Source of the DNA: Turritopsis dohrnii
Taxonomy: Eukaryota > Cnidaria > Hydrozoa > Anthoathecata > Oceaniidae
DNA length: 64,000 bases
Reading direction: 5' to 3'
NCBI GenBank assembly: GCA_027922465.2
Contig: BQMF02000169.1
Span: 1 to 64,000 of the forward strand
Position 1 is the stretch's first letter, and each line of letters starts with the position of its first letter. Under the pieces are notes generated by a model. That model saw nothing but the letters and a program-made list of their open reading frames with translations, had not been told where the DNA came from and did not search any database. Shown piece after piece: positions 54,307 to 64,000 of the stretch. The translations under genes were made by a program, and so were the position numbers.

Positions 54307-57300
54307 CCAGCCGAAACGGCAGTTTTTAGCCTAAGATTTAGAGTATGCGAGTCCCCACAAAAAAACTCAATATACATTCTAATGAACGAACGCAGCCTTT
54401 TGAATTTTCGAAGGTTTTCAATCACATACATTTAAAATACGTTTTCTTTGATATTTTATCACTTAATTGATGAAGGAATGGATATTAATCAAATAGGTCT
54501 ACATAAAACTGGGACTTTTAGTTATTTTTATGGTACTGACTCAATGAACTTTGGCACTTGAAAATAGATATGTTTTTCGTGTCAGTAAAGCACAGATCAG
54601 ACTTTCTTATTACTTTCTACGTTTGTTAGCTATCTGTTCTGTCTTTGAACATCAAGGTTTTCAAAAATCGAGTTAAAAAAAGGCAGTTATCTGTTTGAAT
54701 TCATTTTCGGTTTCAAAAAATTATAATTCAAAACATACATTTTTTTTTGAAGAAACGCGTTTTTTTTCTACAAAAACTCATATAAAAAAAACGTACGTTG
54801 TAAACAGCTTATGCATGTATAATTCTTTTGTCTTCTAATAAATTAATTGCTGGTGTGTTGCGATTAGACCCTATTTACATGAGTTAGTAATTTTAAACAT
54901 TATAACATCGTTTATGCCTGTTTTCCACCAGTAAGATATCTCAAGAAATAACGTTTACAGAACGTTTAAGAACTTTAAGTAAAATTTCAAATTTAAAAGT
55001 ATTCTTGTGGCAAGTACTTTTGCTGCTACCGTTTTGCGCCATCTGGCTCTTGTTTTCCTTAAATTCAACTGTACGTTTATATTACACTGCTCCGATTTAG
55101 AATGTGTCAGTGGGACTTATGGTCAAGACTGTGAATCAATCTGTGCTTGTCAAAATGGTGCTTCGTGCAATCACGTAACTGGTAGATGTAATTGTACAGA
55201 AGGCTTTATAGGAACACTCTGTGATAAAGGTTTAAAAGATATGTTATTTAGAGCAAATTTTCTTCTTAAGATCTTCATTTTTAGCTTCATGAATGTTTAG
55301 TATAGGTGTCTAACCATATCAACAGAATGCCAATGGATAATTAGTATATGTTTGGTTTTTTCATACAGCAGTTTAAATTAGCTGTGACATAATCTCTGAG
55401 AAATAACTGTCAAAATGTTTCGTATCAGTTATGCCCACAAATTACAAATGGAAGTGTGAAAAGAAAGTAACATTACATAAAAGATGATTTATTAGAGGGT
55501 GCTTTCGTGAGACCTTATGCGAACGCACACCAATTCCACTTCAATATTATGATGTATTTCATGATCGGTGACTAGACACTGAGCCGTGGCGACATTCATT
55601 TTTGGTGTTGCTAATTTGAGTTTAATGAATCACTCATTTAATAACCTTATCCCTTTCATATTGATCGTTATCTTTTTGAAAAGTTATGAATGTCAATTTT
55701 TCTTAAGAATGTGATGAGGGATATTATGGATATTATTGCAAGAAAAATTGCAGCTGTAGAAATGGAAAATGTAATAAAAAGGATGGATCATGTATTTGTT
55801 TGGATGGGTGGACGGGAAAGAAATGTGATAAATGTAAGTAATTAAATTTTATCTAAACATTTCTCCGTATTGTCTTTGTGGTTCTTACATAACTTAACAT
55901 TTAATGTTTCAAGCTTGCCCTCATTGGAAATTTGGACCAGACTGCGTTTTGCTTTGCGGCTGCTACCAGAATAATTCTTTGAATTGTAGTGCTGACAATG
56001 GTGAATGCTTTTGCAAATCAGGTTTCACTGGTGAAGATTGCACTAAAAGTACGTTTGGCTCTTTTCCATAGCAATCACTTTACTAATAAAACCATTCAAG
56101 ATTTTCTTGAGTTAGTCATACTGTTCTGATTTCATTTAGTATGTAGCTCTGGAAACTGGGGTCTTAATTGCAAAGAAGATTGTAATTGTGTAAAAACAAA
56201 TGTGAACTTGACACTTAGTTTGGAATGTGATGTACAAAGTGGTCAGTGTCCTTGCAGGAGAGGGTATAAGGGTCGGAGATGTCAATCAGGTATCACAAGT
56301 TTCTCCTTTAATCCATCCTATAATTATGAATATTTATCGTTGTGCAAAATATATACTTTAGTGTGCAAAGAAGGAAGTTTCGGGCAGCAATGTGAATTTT
56401 TATGTGCTTGCAACAGAACAGGCATGACTGGTAAATGCCATCACGAGTTTGGACGATGCCAATGCAAAGCTGGTTTAATGGGAGAACGGTTTTGTAATGA
56501 AAGTAAGGACACTCATTTCTGTGGTTAAGGGGAGTATTTTGTCAAGCAAAAGAAAAATCTCACGATTCATAATGATTTCACATCGTTTTTGTTTAATTAA
56601 ACATTCTTTCTTCAATCATACTGGACGATATTAACCATTCAAAGAAAGTAAGGTTCTTGCAGTTGATCATGATTCAGGATTACATCATGTGACTCTTGAT
56701 AACTTTCAATCTATTCTTTTTGTCGATGCTTTAGCTTGTCCTGCTGATAGATTTGGGGAGGACTGTTTACAAAACTGTTCATGTGATGATTGCAATCCAG
56801 TTACTGGGTGTAGAGGTATGTGTGAATGCTGCTGTTTTAATACTAAGTTAGTACTAATCAACAGATGTGTGACTACTCACACTATTTTTCGCACTGAAGT
56901 TACGAAAATCATTTGTCGGTATTACTGTCCTTGTCATGTAGCAGATTCAAAAAATGTTTTTTATGGCTTTCGCTGGTCATATCTTGTCATATCAAAATTT
57001 TAGGCGCTTTTTAAGATGTTTTGTTTACTGTTTAGTTTTTACTAGGGTCATTAGACTTCAGAAGATTTTCAGCTTAATATCTAATAGAAGTTAAAGGAGA
57101 ACTGGAAAAGTCGCATGAATTTATTTTCCTTGCGAGTTCCTTTTCCAAAATTATTTAATTTTTCAAACCAAACAAGTATTTTAAGTCATTATATCCCTTG
57201 GTTTGAAATACAATGACATAATGAACTACTGTCCCTTTTTATTTTGTAGCTGCACAATCTGTTGGGAAGAAATTGAAAATATGCATTCCTGTTGGAGCCA

Positions 57301-58174
57301 TTTTTCTGATTGCAATTGTCTTGTTGATAATTTTTCTCATGAGAAGGAGAAATATCAATTCAAATGAGAAATACACAGCGAGGTAAAACAGTGTATACAA
57401 ACTAAGCTGTAGGCCATCGAGAATAATAAATCAAGATCCTTTTTAACCAATTTAAGTAGCTAAAACGTTTTTGTTCAGTAATCCTATGTGACAATTTGAA
57501 TTCCATGTAACAAAGGTAAATCTACGTGACAAATTCTGTGTTGAAGACTGACATTCCATGTAAACATCATCCTTTTTTTTCCAGTGTAAATCTCGAAAAC
57601 AACGAAGTCAATTTGAGAACAAACGGTACTATTTGTTATTTTGTTGTTGCTGCAGGGCTTTGTTCTTTTTTTAATTACTTTCCAACCCCTTCCGCAAAAT
57701 AACGGATATTTTCCAATGCATGGGATTTGTATAAGAATGTATAAAATTTGTTTACGTTCGAACTGTCTTCCTGACTTGGTTACAGTTGCAAATAGTTTGG
57801 GTTTCCATGCACCCTTCTGAAATGTTTTTATCTCTTATTGCTTTCTAGAATCCAGTATTTATGACCAAGTAGGAGCTATCTGTGAATCAGGTGTAACAGA
57901 TATAAACAATCCGATTAATTCATCCAACAATGATCCGAAACCTGAACCTGAATATTGGGTACTCAATGCTGCCAATTTCAATGACAGTAATGGTTATGAT
58001 CTCCCTGTGTATGAAGAGGCACACACCAAACAATATGACAAATTGAATTGCAAAGAGGAAGAGAAAAATTACTCCATAGTAGGAAGTTTTGCTGCTGAGC
58101 CCCAGGTTACTAATAATGAATACGCAACTGTTCTTCCTTTAAAACCTACTAAAGAAATAGCTGACAAGCACTAA
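41203..58174 (+). CDS. MEGF10-like: MEGF10/Draper/CED-1-type multi-EGF transmembrane receptor, 21 exons
   Basis: Exons: 41203-41330, 42947-43042, 43211-43311, 43380-43475, 45396-45636, 46031-46151, 47285-47424, 49095-49349, 49447-49742, 52734-52803, 52883-52953, 53076-53204, 55101-55229, 55708-55833, 55914-56048, 56140-56289, 56362-56502, 56735-56815, 57250-57382, 57585-57625, 57849-58174. All introns are GT-AG and all phases agree, giving 1001 codons plus TAA. The signal peptide is [20 protein letters not shown]. An EMI-like Cys/Trp region covers about 20-108. From 109 to about 835 there are about 17 EGF modules, mostly of the CxxGxxGxxC receptor type, the last partial. The TM helix is 846-866 and the stop-transfer RRR 867-869. 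Tail tyrosines include SIYDQV (896-901) and YDKL-x8-YSIV (956-971). By family it recognises apoptotic cells or debris and signals engulfment; the ligand is unknown. Exon 1 and the EMI part are the least certain. Confidence 0.9.
41331..41600 (+). pseudogene. Reverse-transcriptase fragment in intron 1
   Basis: The plus-strand frame contains [20 protein letters not shown] and [15 protein letters not shown], matching the RT region before and at the motif 'S-x-x-G-T-T-Q-G-D' found in cnidarian retroelements. The last part is degenerate and the frame then drifts into unrelated sequence. It begins directly after the exon 1 donor. Confidence 0.55.
41880..42033 (-). mobile_element. Helitron 5' end, truncated
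   Basis: On the minus strand TCTATATATTAATAACCG starts at 42033, followed by the TGTCTGTCTGTTTGTTTG run and GTCACG. It abuts the CTAA end of the next copy. No 3' end seen. Confidence 0.6.
42034..42478 (-). mobile_element. Non-autonomous Helitron, 445 bp
   Basis: Minus strand. The 5' end is TCTATATATTAACAGCCG at 42478. The 3' end has a GC hairpin (AGGCG/CGCCT) and CTAA at 42037-42034, followed by the TC of the next copy. It contains the family core GATGACGTCACA and GATGAACTGATCAAAA. Lies in intron 1 of the receptor gene. Confidence 0.75.
42479..42594 (-). mobile_element. Helitron mosaic remnant
   Basis: On the minus strand TCTATACATTAATAGCCG at 42594 and CTAG at 42482-42479 bound a 116-bp remnant. 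On the plus strand it also contains a 3' end-like ACATGGGCGGAGAGCG and GCTAG, so it is a rearranged mixture of ends. Confidence 0.45.
42598..42830 (+). repeat. Diverged relic of the 128-bp satellite
   Basis: Two monomers related to the 19.8-21.3 kb array (AAGTTCTTCAATTTTCATAA and GAAAGGTGCTTATTTCGAAG), located right beside the Helitron remnant. Confidence 0.7.
43476..44520. other. Intron 4, first part: no feature seen
   Basis: AT-rich; no coding or repeat family recognised before the Helitron at 44521. Confidence 0.4.
44521..44989 (+). mobile_element. Non-autonomous Helitron, 469 bp, clean A|TC...CTAG|T ends
   Basis: The host A at 44520 and T at 44990 flank TCTATGTATTAATACCC at the 5' end and GCAGCGAGCGACGCCGC, TTGGCTG, CTAG at the 3' end. 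This is exactly the A/T target rule of Helitrons and the clearest single copy in the window. Confidence 0.85.
46152..47284. other. Intron 6: no feature seen
   Basis: AT-rich, no recognisable insert. Confidence 0.35.
47820..48290 (+). pseudogene. LINE RT C-terminal fragment in intron 7
   Basis: Plus strand, broken by stops. Recognisable runs are [12 protein letters not shown], then [18 protein letters not shown] and a long tail ([38 protein letters not shown]). These are the thumb and C-terminal segments of CR1/Jockey-type ORF2. The RT palm is absent, so this is a 5'-truncated copy. Confidence 0.75.
49900..51430 (-). pseudogene. Degenerate non-LTR reverse transcriptase in intron 9
   Basis: Antisense to the receptor gene. 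From 5' to 3' on the minus strand: [24 protein letters not shown] (RT motif 0/1 region), [32 protein letters not shown] (motif A with its Asp), [13 protein letters not shown] (motif B, degenerate), then [18 protein letters not shown]. Stops and frameshifts are frequent and the YADD motif is not recognisable. Confidence 0.7.
51431..52733. other. Intron 9, remainder: T/G-rich sequence
   Basis: Several T-rich hydrophobic open frames (51481-52154) look like composition artefacts. They may be an upstream portion of the antisense LINE that has decayed beyond recognition. Confidence 0.4.
53700..53969 (-). pseudogene. hAT transposase C-terminal dimerisation fragment in intron 12
   Basis: The minus-strand frame holds [40 protein letters not shown], the hallmark of the hAT family dimerisation domain (T-x-E-R-x-F-S-x-L). 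Only about 65 codons remain and no catalytic domain is visible. Confidence 0.8.
54224..55031. mobile_element. TIR element copy 2 (808 bp), inverted relative to copy 1
   Basis: Bounded by CGGTAGCAGC (54224-54233) and GCTGCTACCG (55022-55031). It is the reverse complement of 14689-15541 with moderate divergence, including the (ACT)n tract at 54269-54305. It ends 69 bp before exon 13 of the receptor gene. Confidence 0.65.
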
Positions 58175-58699
58175 AATAAAAGAAGAAAGAAGAAGAAGAA
58201 GAAGGTAGGCGTTTTTCTGTTGACCTTATATGTAATAATGTCAATATCGTCAATGCCTGCTATAATCCTTTATTTGCCTTTATCAAAGCTTGGAGGCCGG
58301 ATTACACTGAATACTGAATGGATAAAATTTCAACTTAATGATATTCATTATTTAGAAATGAAATAGAAATGAAGCACGTGAAAGATATTAATTAAGAAAA
58401 GCAAGATGGCATATGCAAGGAAGATATCATTGAGTAGCGAATTATTTCTCCAGACAATCAAACATTGTTTATTTTGTAATTATTCCAAACAGTTCATTTC
58501 CATAAAGAAATCGTATGTGTTAATTTTCCAATATAAATTTTAGATTCGATGTAGGTATAATATTAAAGAGATGTTGTTGTTTTTATTTCCGGACGTTCAC
58601 GCATCCAAAGGAAATCGATTTCATTATAGTTGTTTTTTCGCGTTTCATGTCATTGTTAATTTTTGATATGTGTTTCTTTAAACTTTTAAAAATTGTATT
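58175..58699. other. 3' UTR and downstream of the receptor gene
   Basis: A purine-rich (AAG)n run at 58180-58205 follows the stop. A candidate polyadenylation signal AATAAA at 58174-58179 overlaps the last base of the stop codon. No gene seen. Confidence 0.4.
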
Positions 58700-58866
58700 T
58701 AAAAAGGAGAATTGATGGTAAAACCAACAGTTAATACGTGAAAAGTCTGCGTTTCTAGGGGTTCATTTCCAGGAATATCTTCCCTGACATCCCTTCATAT
58801 TCCGCAAACTTTCTTTTGAAATGAAAGACGCATTTTGTTGATTTTCTGACTTTAATTCTCCTTTAA
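58700..58866. mobile_element. Small MITE related to the 27-28 kb TIR element
   Basis: AAAAAGGAGAATTGATGG and the mirror GACTTTAATTCTCCTTTAAA bound about 165 bp. The inverted end AAGGAGAATT is shared with the P2X7-carrying element. Confidence 0.5.
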
Positions 58867-59932
58867 AGATAATTGTCTTATTTAAATTTTTTACGACCTT
58901 CTTCAATATACAGTTTTTATATAACTTGTTGTTTTTTACCAGTATGGTTTGTTGCCAGTGTATAAAATGCCTTCTGTGTTCGGGTGGCAGGTGTTTTTCA
59001 TCAATCGAAAGGGGGAGGTAGAGTATTCATGTAAGAAACTTTTTCATGACCATTTTAAAACCCGCCGAAACGTCCATAGGGATATTGAAATAGCGTATAG
59101 CGCAATATACTACTAGCCAGTTCATGTTTAATGTAATACGATGGACACTTTACACTTTCCCTTCTAGTAATACAGTGTTTAAATGTTGTGACTAATAATT
59201 TTTTATGAAGACGTCTTTTCACATTTTATGACAGTTTGTGTTGTTTCTGAGACTGTAAACATACCATAAGATAGACTGAGTTGGTTTTCGTTAATCAAAT
59301 CAACAAGTAACGTTTCTGCTTCAAGCTATCGCTATGAAAGTGAAATGGGATGATTTTGGGATAAATTTACAACTTCTTGAGATTGATTGCCGGTCAAATA
59401 TTGGTCAATATTTCCTTGTAACCGACCAACTGATCTATTATAGGCCTGTGTTTTCCTGTATTTACCCGGCTATATGACGTTACATGTTGGCTAATTCTCC
59501 CTGTCGATATTTATGCAGCACCTGGAGAAACAGGTTTTTTGACTGATAGACCTCATTCTATATCTTTTATCTAATACATATCTTGGATACTTTCGAACCT
59601 ACAATTAGCAGTTGAATTTGCCCACTGGAATAGTATACTGATCTTAACCTGCGCAGAGGCCAGTGTCTAGTCAGTCGATAGTTTCTAATAGGTTAACCTC
59701 TTCTTCGAGGGTTAATTTCTCGATGCAAGTCTTCTCTCTCAACTTGATAAAAGAAATAATGTTAAAAGAATATCGAGAAGGCCAGAAGATGTCATACCTC
59801 CTTTCTGCTACGTTCTTATCACTTCAACTGTTGTAGAAATCTAGAAGAATTTCCCTCGTGGAAACGTCCGTTCTTACTTAGTCGCAGATTACGGACAATT
59901 GTCTAAAGGTCCTGATGGACTATCGATTAGTT
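58867..59932. other. No gene seen
   Basis: AT-rich intergenic sequence without recognised repeats. Confidence 0.35.
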
Positions 59933-60265
59933 TATCGGGGAAAAAAGAAGTCGTGGAAAAGTGATTAATTATTTTGGTGGGTGAATAAGGTTTTCCCCGA
60001 CCATTTTCCCCCGACTTTTCTGCAACCGACCAAAAATGTTTTCGACTTTTTCCCCCGGTAAGGTATACAATAACTCAGACGTTTTTGTAATATCTTGATT
60101 ATTTTTTTCTCGTTATGTTGAAGATAATTAGTCAGGGAAAAGTGACTAATTTCAAAATTTAATCGGGGAAAGTGACTAAAATTTCCTTAGGTGACTGAAA
60201 TTTTCCCCGACTAAAATTTTCCCCAACTAAATTTTTTACCGACGTTTTTTTCTCTGATAAGGTAT
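59933..60265. repeat. Dispersed repeat with TTTTCCCCGACTAAA sub-repeats
   Basis: Related to 23485-23620 (shared AATAACTCAGACGTT, TAATATCTTGAT and TTTTCCCCGACTAAATTTT). The edges carry TTATCGGGG and CTGATAAGGTATTCC, reminiscent of the CCTTATCGGTAA MITE at 39.8 kb, so the three may form one superfamily. Confidence 0.55.
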
Positions 60266-60329
60266 TCCGTCAAATATCAAACCTCTACAGCTATCTACAG
60301 TCAATATCCAGCATTAAATTGATTAAATT

Positions 60330-62780
60330 TTGCTTTACCTTGGTGATTTCAATGCTCGACATTCAGATTGGTGGGCGGGTGATGTCACCAATACTCATGG
60401 TGGGAATATAGCAGATCTAGCCTCTCAATATGGCCTAAATCAGACCATTGGTGAGCCTTTTCATATTCTTCCAGACTCTCTATCTTGGATTGACCTCATT
60501 TTTACATCAGCAGGGAATTTTTTGACAGACTCGGGGGTTTTACCTCCTTTGTATCCTAGATGCCATCATCAGCCAATTTTTGCTAAGTTTATCTATCTGT
60601 ACATGACCGTGTATCAGTCCTTACTGAGTGTTTGCTCAATATTTTTTCTAACTTGTTTCCTAATAGAATTATAACCATCAGGAATAAGGATGCGTTGTGG
60701 ATGACATATGGGATCAAAAGAATGATCCTTGAGAAAGCCAAAATATATAGGCGTTATGTAAAAGACGGCCGTAATGCCTTTGATCATGAAATTCTTCGTG
60801 AAATCACCGTTAGGTGCAGAAATGCTATTAATATTGCCAAAGAAGTTTATTTGACAAGACTTGGCAATACCCTAAACGATCCCAATATTGGTCCAAAAAA
60901 GTACTGTTCTACATTAAATCGTCTCATTCATAAGCGCAAAGTGACAAAGATTCTCTAATTCGAAATACCAACGACATGATTGTCACAGAAGTGTCTGAAA
61001 AAGCCAATGTCTTCAACACCTTTTTTTTGCAAGTCAATGTTCTCTCTTTAAGAATGCTAGTGTTTTACCCATGATAAATCAAAATGTTAATACTCGTTTA
61101 GACACACTTCATTTTTGATGAAGCGAAACTTCTGGCTTTTATTCAGTCTTTAGATGAAAATAAAGCCCATGGATGGGATGGTATCTCAATACGAATGGTC
61201 AAAATTTGTGAAGAATCCTTGTTAAAACCACTTATGAACATTTTTAACTACTTGTTAGCTACTGGTACTTTCCCTAACGTTTGGAAGAAAGCTAATATTG
61301 TCCCAATCTATAAAAAAGGGGATAAAAGTATTATCAAAAATTACAAGCCAGTGTCTCTTTTACCAATATTAAGTAAACTTTTTGAAAAGTGTATCTACGA
61401 CACTCTTTACAGCTACTTCGAAGATAATGATACTTTTTCTGCAAATCAATCTGGCTTTCGAAGTCCTGAGGGATTTCCTATCTGAGCGTGTTCAAACAGT
61501 CACCTTGGATGGCTATAATTCTGTTTAGGAACATATTACAGCTGGTGTTCCCCAGGGGTCAATTTTAGGTCCTATATTATTTTTAATTTTCATCATTTAA
61601 TTTTCATTACTTTTAACTTTCACCTTTCTTAAAGCCTCGAGTCAAACATTAAAATCTTTGCTGATGACACTTCTCTATTTTCCACGGTTTTAGATCAAGT
61701 TGAAAGCTTTAGTAAGTTCAATAGAGACTTGGAAAGAATAAATGAGTGAGCTTACCAATGGAACATGTCGTTTAATCCTGACCCTGCTAAACAGGCCGTT
61801 GGAATCTACTTCTCAAAAAGGGGAGTCTCAGCTGATGTTCCCGTTATTTCATTTAACAACTCCCCCGTAACTTTAATTGAAAGTCATAAAAGTCTAGGTC
61901 TAATCTTAGTTGAAAAGCTAACCGTTGGGCACCATCTTAGAGAGAAGATCTTAAAAGCGAACAGAGGCATCGGTCTTATCCAGAAATTACTTCGCAAATT
62001 TTTACCTAGAGACTCGTTAGTCACATTTTTCAAAGCCTCTATTAGACCTCATTTACACTACGGTGATATCATATATGACTATCCAGGAAACACCACTCTG
62101 TCTCGAAATCTCAAATCTAATCAGTACAATGCTTGCTTGACAATTACCGGCTGTATCCGTGGTACATCGCGATAGAAACTTTATGTTGAGCTTGGTTTTG
62201 AAAGCCTAGCTGACAGGCGTTTCTTTCGTCCAAAAGCTTCACCGACATTCTGAATCCATCATAAAGGTCTGTTTCTACTGACTCGGTTAAGGGTTGGGTT
62301 CAGCCACATTCGGGAACATAAATTCCGACATGGTTTTCTTGATACCATTGATCCGTTTTGTTTATGAAGAACTAACTCGATAGAAAATACTGAACATTTT
62401 CTATTGTAATGAAGCATACTTATTCTGAATAATAGTTAGTCTTTATTTTATTTTATTTTTCTTTATTTTTTTAACGAAAGACACTTTCTCTTTGACAATC
62501 TCAAAAACCTCAACGTGACATTTGTGCCACGAAGCCCTGAATCTCTTTGCAAACTTTTGCTTTTCGACTGATCATGATATTCTTAGTCACGTTTTCTTAG
62601 TCTTAGTCATTACATCCATTTGTGGTACAAACAGGTTTAGTGGTCCACTCTTTCAATATATAACTCCAGCCTAGTTTTATTTTTTTATTTTTCATTCATT
62701 TTCATTTTTTCATCTAATTTATTTTCAGATCCTACTTCTGGCGATATCGCCTTGAGCGCCTTGCGGAAGTAGGGTCCTTT
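60330..62780 (+). pseudogene. Degenerate CR1/Jockey-type LINE ORF2
   Basis: 5'-truncated. The C-terminal part of an EEP endonuclease (YLGDFNARHSDWW, SLSWIDLIFTSAG, RCHHQPIFAKF) is followed by a linker, then RT pieces: HGWDGISIRMVK, NIVPIYKKGDKS, YKPVSLLPILSKLFEKCIY, QSGFR, then a gap, AGVPQGSILGPILFL, IKIFADDTSLFST and the thumb (SHKSLGLILVEKL). The stretch between QSGFR and the PQG motif lacks about 50 residues, including RT motif A. Several in-frame stops confirm decay. Confidence 0.85.
62731..62780. other. Hairpin with nested GGCGATATCGCC palindrome
   Basis: CCTACTTC at about 62732 pairs with GAAGTAGG at about 62766, enclosing the perfect palindrome GGCGATATCGCC. It lies in the 3' end of the LINE and could be its 3' recognition structure. 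Confidence 0.45.
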
Positions 62781-64000
62781 AACGTTTGTATTTCTAAGTT
62801 GTAGTATTTGATTGATTATTTTAAGCGTGGTACACTATCAATTATGATAAGAGATACGTGGAAAAGTAGAAAATTAAGCTTTGTTACTAATGAATCTAAA
62901 GATCTAACAATCCTTGTAGATTGTGTATGTGAACTATCAAAACAAATGTGAACTATCAAAACAATCAGTACCATTGATGTGATTCAATTGGTATCTGAGA
63001 TCATGACTATTTTGCATATGTAAAAAAAAAACAAAACAAAAACAGTGTATTGTGTATCCATCAGGTCTATGTATTGTCTATACGCTGCAAATCTCAAAGT
63101 TCTCAACAAACAGAATTTTAGTCTTCATAGATTAGATGAAGGGAGGTTTTTATCGAATAGAAACATAAAACAAAACATAGTTTTTGTTCTAAGGAAACCA
63201 GAAAATGTTTCAACTATGTTCCTTCCAGATTGGCTAAAACAAGCATATGTTACTTTGCCTTTAATTTTTTAAAGTTATCGAAAAATGTGATGGGTCAAGA
63301 AAAAACAGGGAAATCTCTATAGAATTTAATTTTTGTATACTTTATACATGCTAGACTGAAATAACAAACTTGGTGTGTATATCTGAAAAAATACGTTGCT
63401 TGTCAAATTTGTTGGTGGTGCCTACCCAGCCACCCTACTTCCGACGACCCTTCTTCTGAATTTCATTGTGTCTGTACAGCACAAACTTTCCTTGTAGGTA
63501 TTCATAGGTTTGCAAATTTTCCACAAAGACACCAACCTACGCTTCTTATAGGTAACACATGCTGCTCTTCATCATTTTCGTTTCCTCTTCTTTGCTACTA
63601 CTGCTAAGATGTCTAACATCTCTTTGTGGTTCAAAATCAAAAGGTTTAAGTTATCAGGTATATCTTACAAACATTCATCATTTTCATCGAAAGATCTATT
63701 AGTTTCAGGTTTCAGCTATACGTTATTTAAAAACAACTTTCTAAAAACACTTTATTTTTGATAAAGCTTTTTTCTTTGCACATATGCTTTCTGCACGGAG
63801 TGACGTCACACGCTGAACAGATTAAAAATCTTATTTTTTTCAACAGGAAAACATGACGAAAAAACGTTTTTTGAAAGAAATGAACGAATAAGATTATTAT
63901 ATTTTGAAGTTTTGGTATGGGATAAAGCATCTCAGGCGAAAAAAAATTAGGGCGAACTTCCCCTTTAAAATTTAAGTTGCACTAGCAAATTTACACGAAA
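62781..64000. other. No gene seen
   Basis: AT-rich. It includes a 9-nt A run near 63025 and CCACCCTACTTCCGACGACC near 63429, which echoes the LINE hairpin arm. Short frames are unrecognised. Confidence 0.35.

Overview
This is a eukaryotic, AT-rich, repeat-dense genomic window. The best guess is a marine invertebrate, probably a cnidarian. The reasons are spliced genes with GT-AG introns, a resident Polinton/Maverick virus-like element, tandem Helitrons, non-LTR retrotransposon debris, a hAT remnant and a P2X7-C-domain ORF. The taxon is an inference, because no rRNA or mitochondrial marker is present.

Bases 1 to about 11,630 are the right-hand part of a Polinton (Maverick). They hold two decayed small membrane-protein genes at the left edge (-), an 82-aa GADD34/PPP1R15-like ORF (+), the A32-type packaging ATPase (-), a frameshifted double-jelly-roll major capsid gene (-), a probable penton/minor capsid gene (-), a 386-aa protein with a C-terminal membrane anchor (+), a 101-aa small protein (+), a DDE integrase (-), a SAP-type ORF with an internal stop (+) and a 1376-aa protein-primed family-B DNA polymerase with SAP, OTU-like and zinc-finger regions (+). 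Genes are packed with short gaps. Perfect stem-loops sit at four gene 3' ends. A 13-nt near-palindrome, TAAAC[G/A]TTGTTTA, sits upstream of at least three of them. The left terminus lies outside the window and several genes are broken, so this copy looks partly decayed.

Bases 11,640 to 41,200 hold no recognisable host gene and are layered mobile DNA. In order: head-to-tail non-autonomous Helitrons (11.8-14.65 kb, minus strand); an 853-bp TIR element; a 3.5-kb TIR element with GC-rich subterminal repeats (15.55-19.06 kb); a 128-bp satellite with a three-monomer higher-order repeat (19.8-21.3 kb); a LINE fragment; a nested cassette at 24.7-28.9 kb (foldback element, interrupted by two tandem Helitrons, the second carrying a 1.26-kb TIR element with a P2X7-C-domain exon); and a very large inverted repeat (about 30.0-38.9 kb) enclosing two GC-rich inverted arms made of GGGACCC tandem repeats.

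Bases 41,203 to 58,174 hold one host gene on the plus strand. I traced 21 exons whose phases all agree, giving 1001 codons plus stop: signal peptide, EMI-like region, about 17 EGF modules, one transmembrane helix and a tyrosine-rich tail. It belongs to the MEGF10/Draper/CED-1 type of engulfment receptor. Its introns hold RT fragments, Helitrons, a hAT remnant and a second copy of the 853-bp TIR element.

Bases 58,175 to 64,000 hold a small MITE, a dispersed repeat and a degenerate LINE (60.3-62.8 kb) with endonuclease and RT pieces, then sequence with nothing recognisable.
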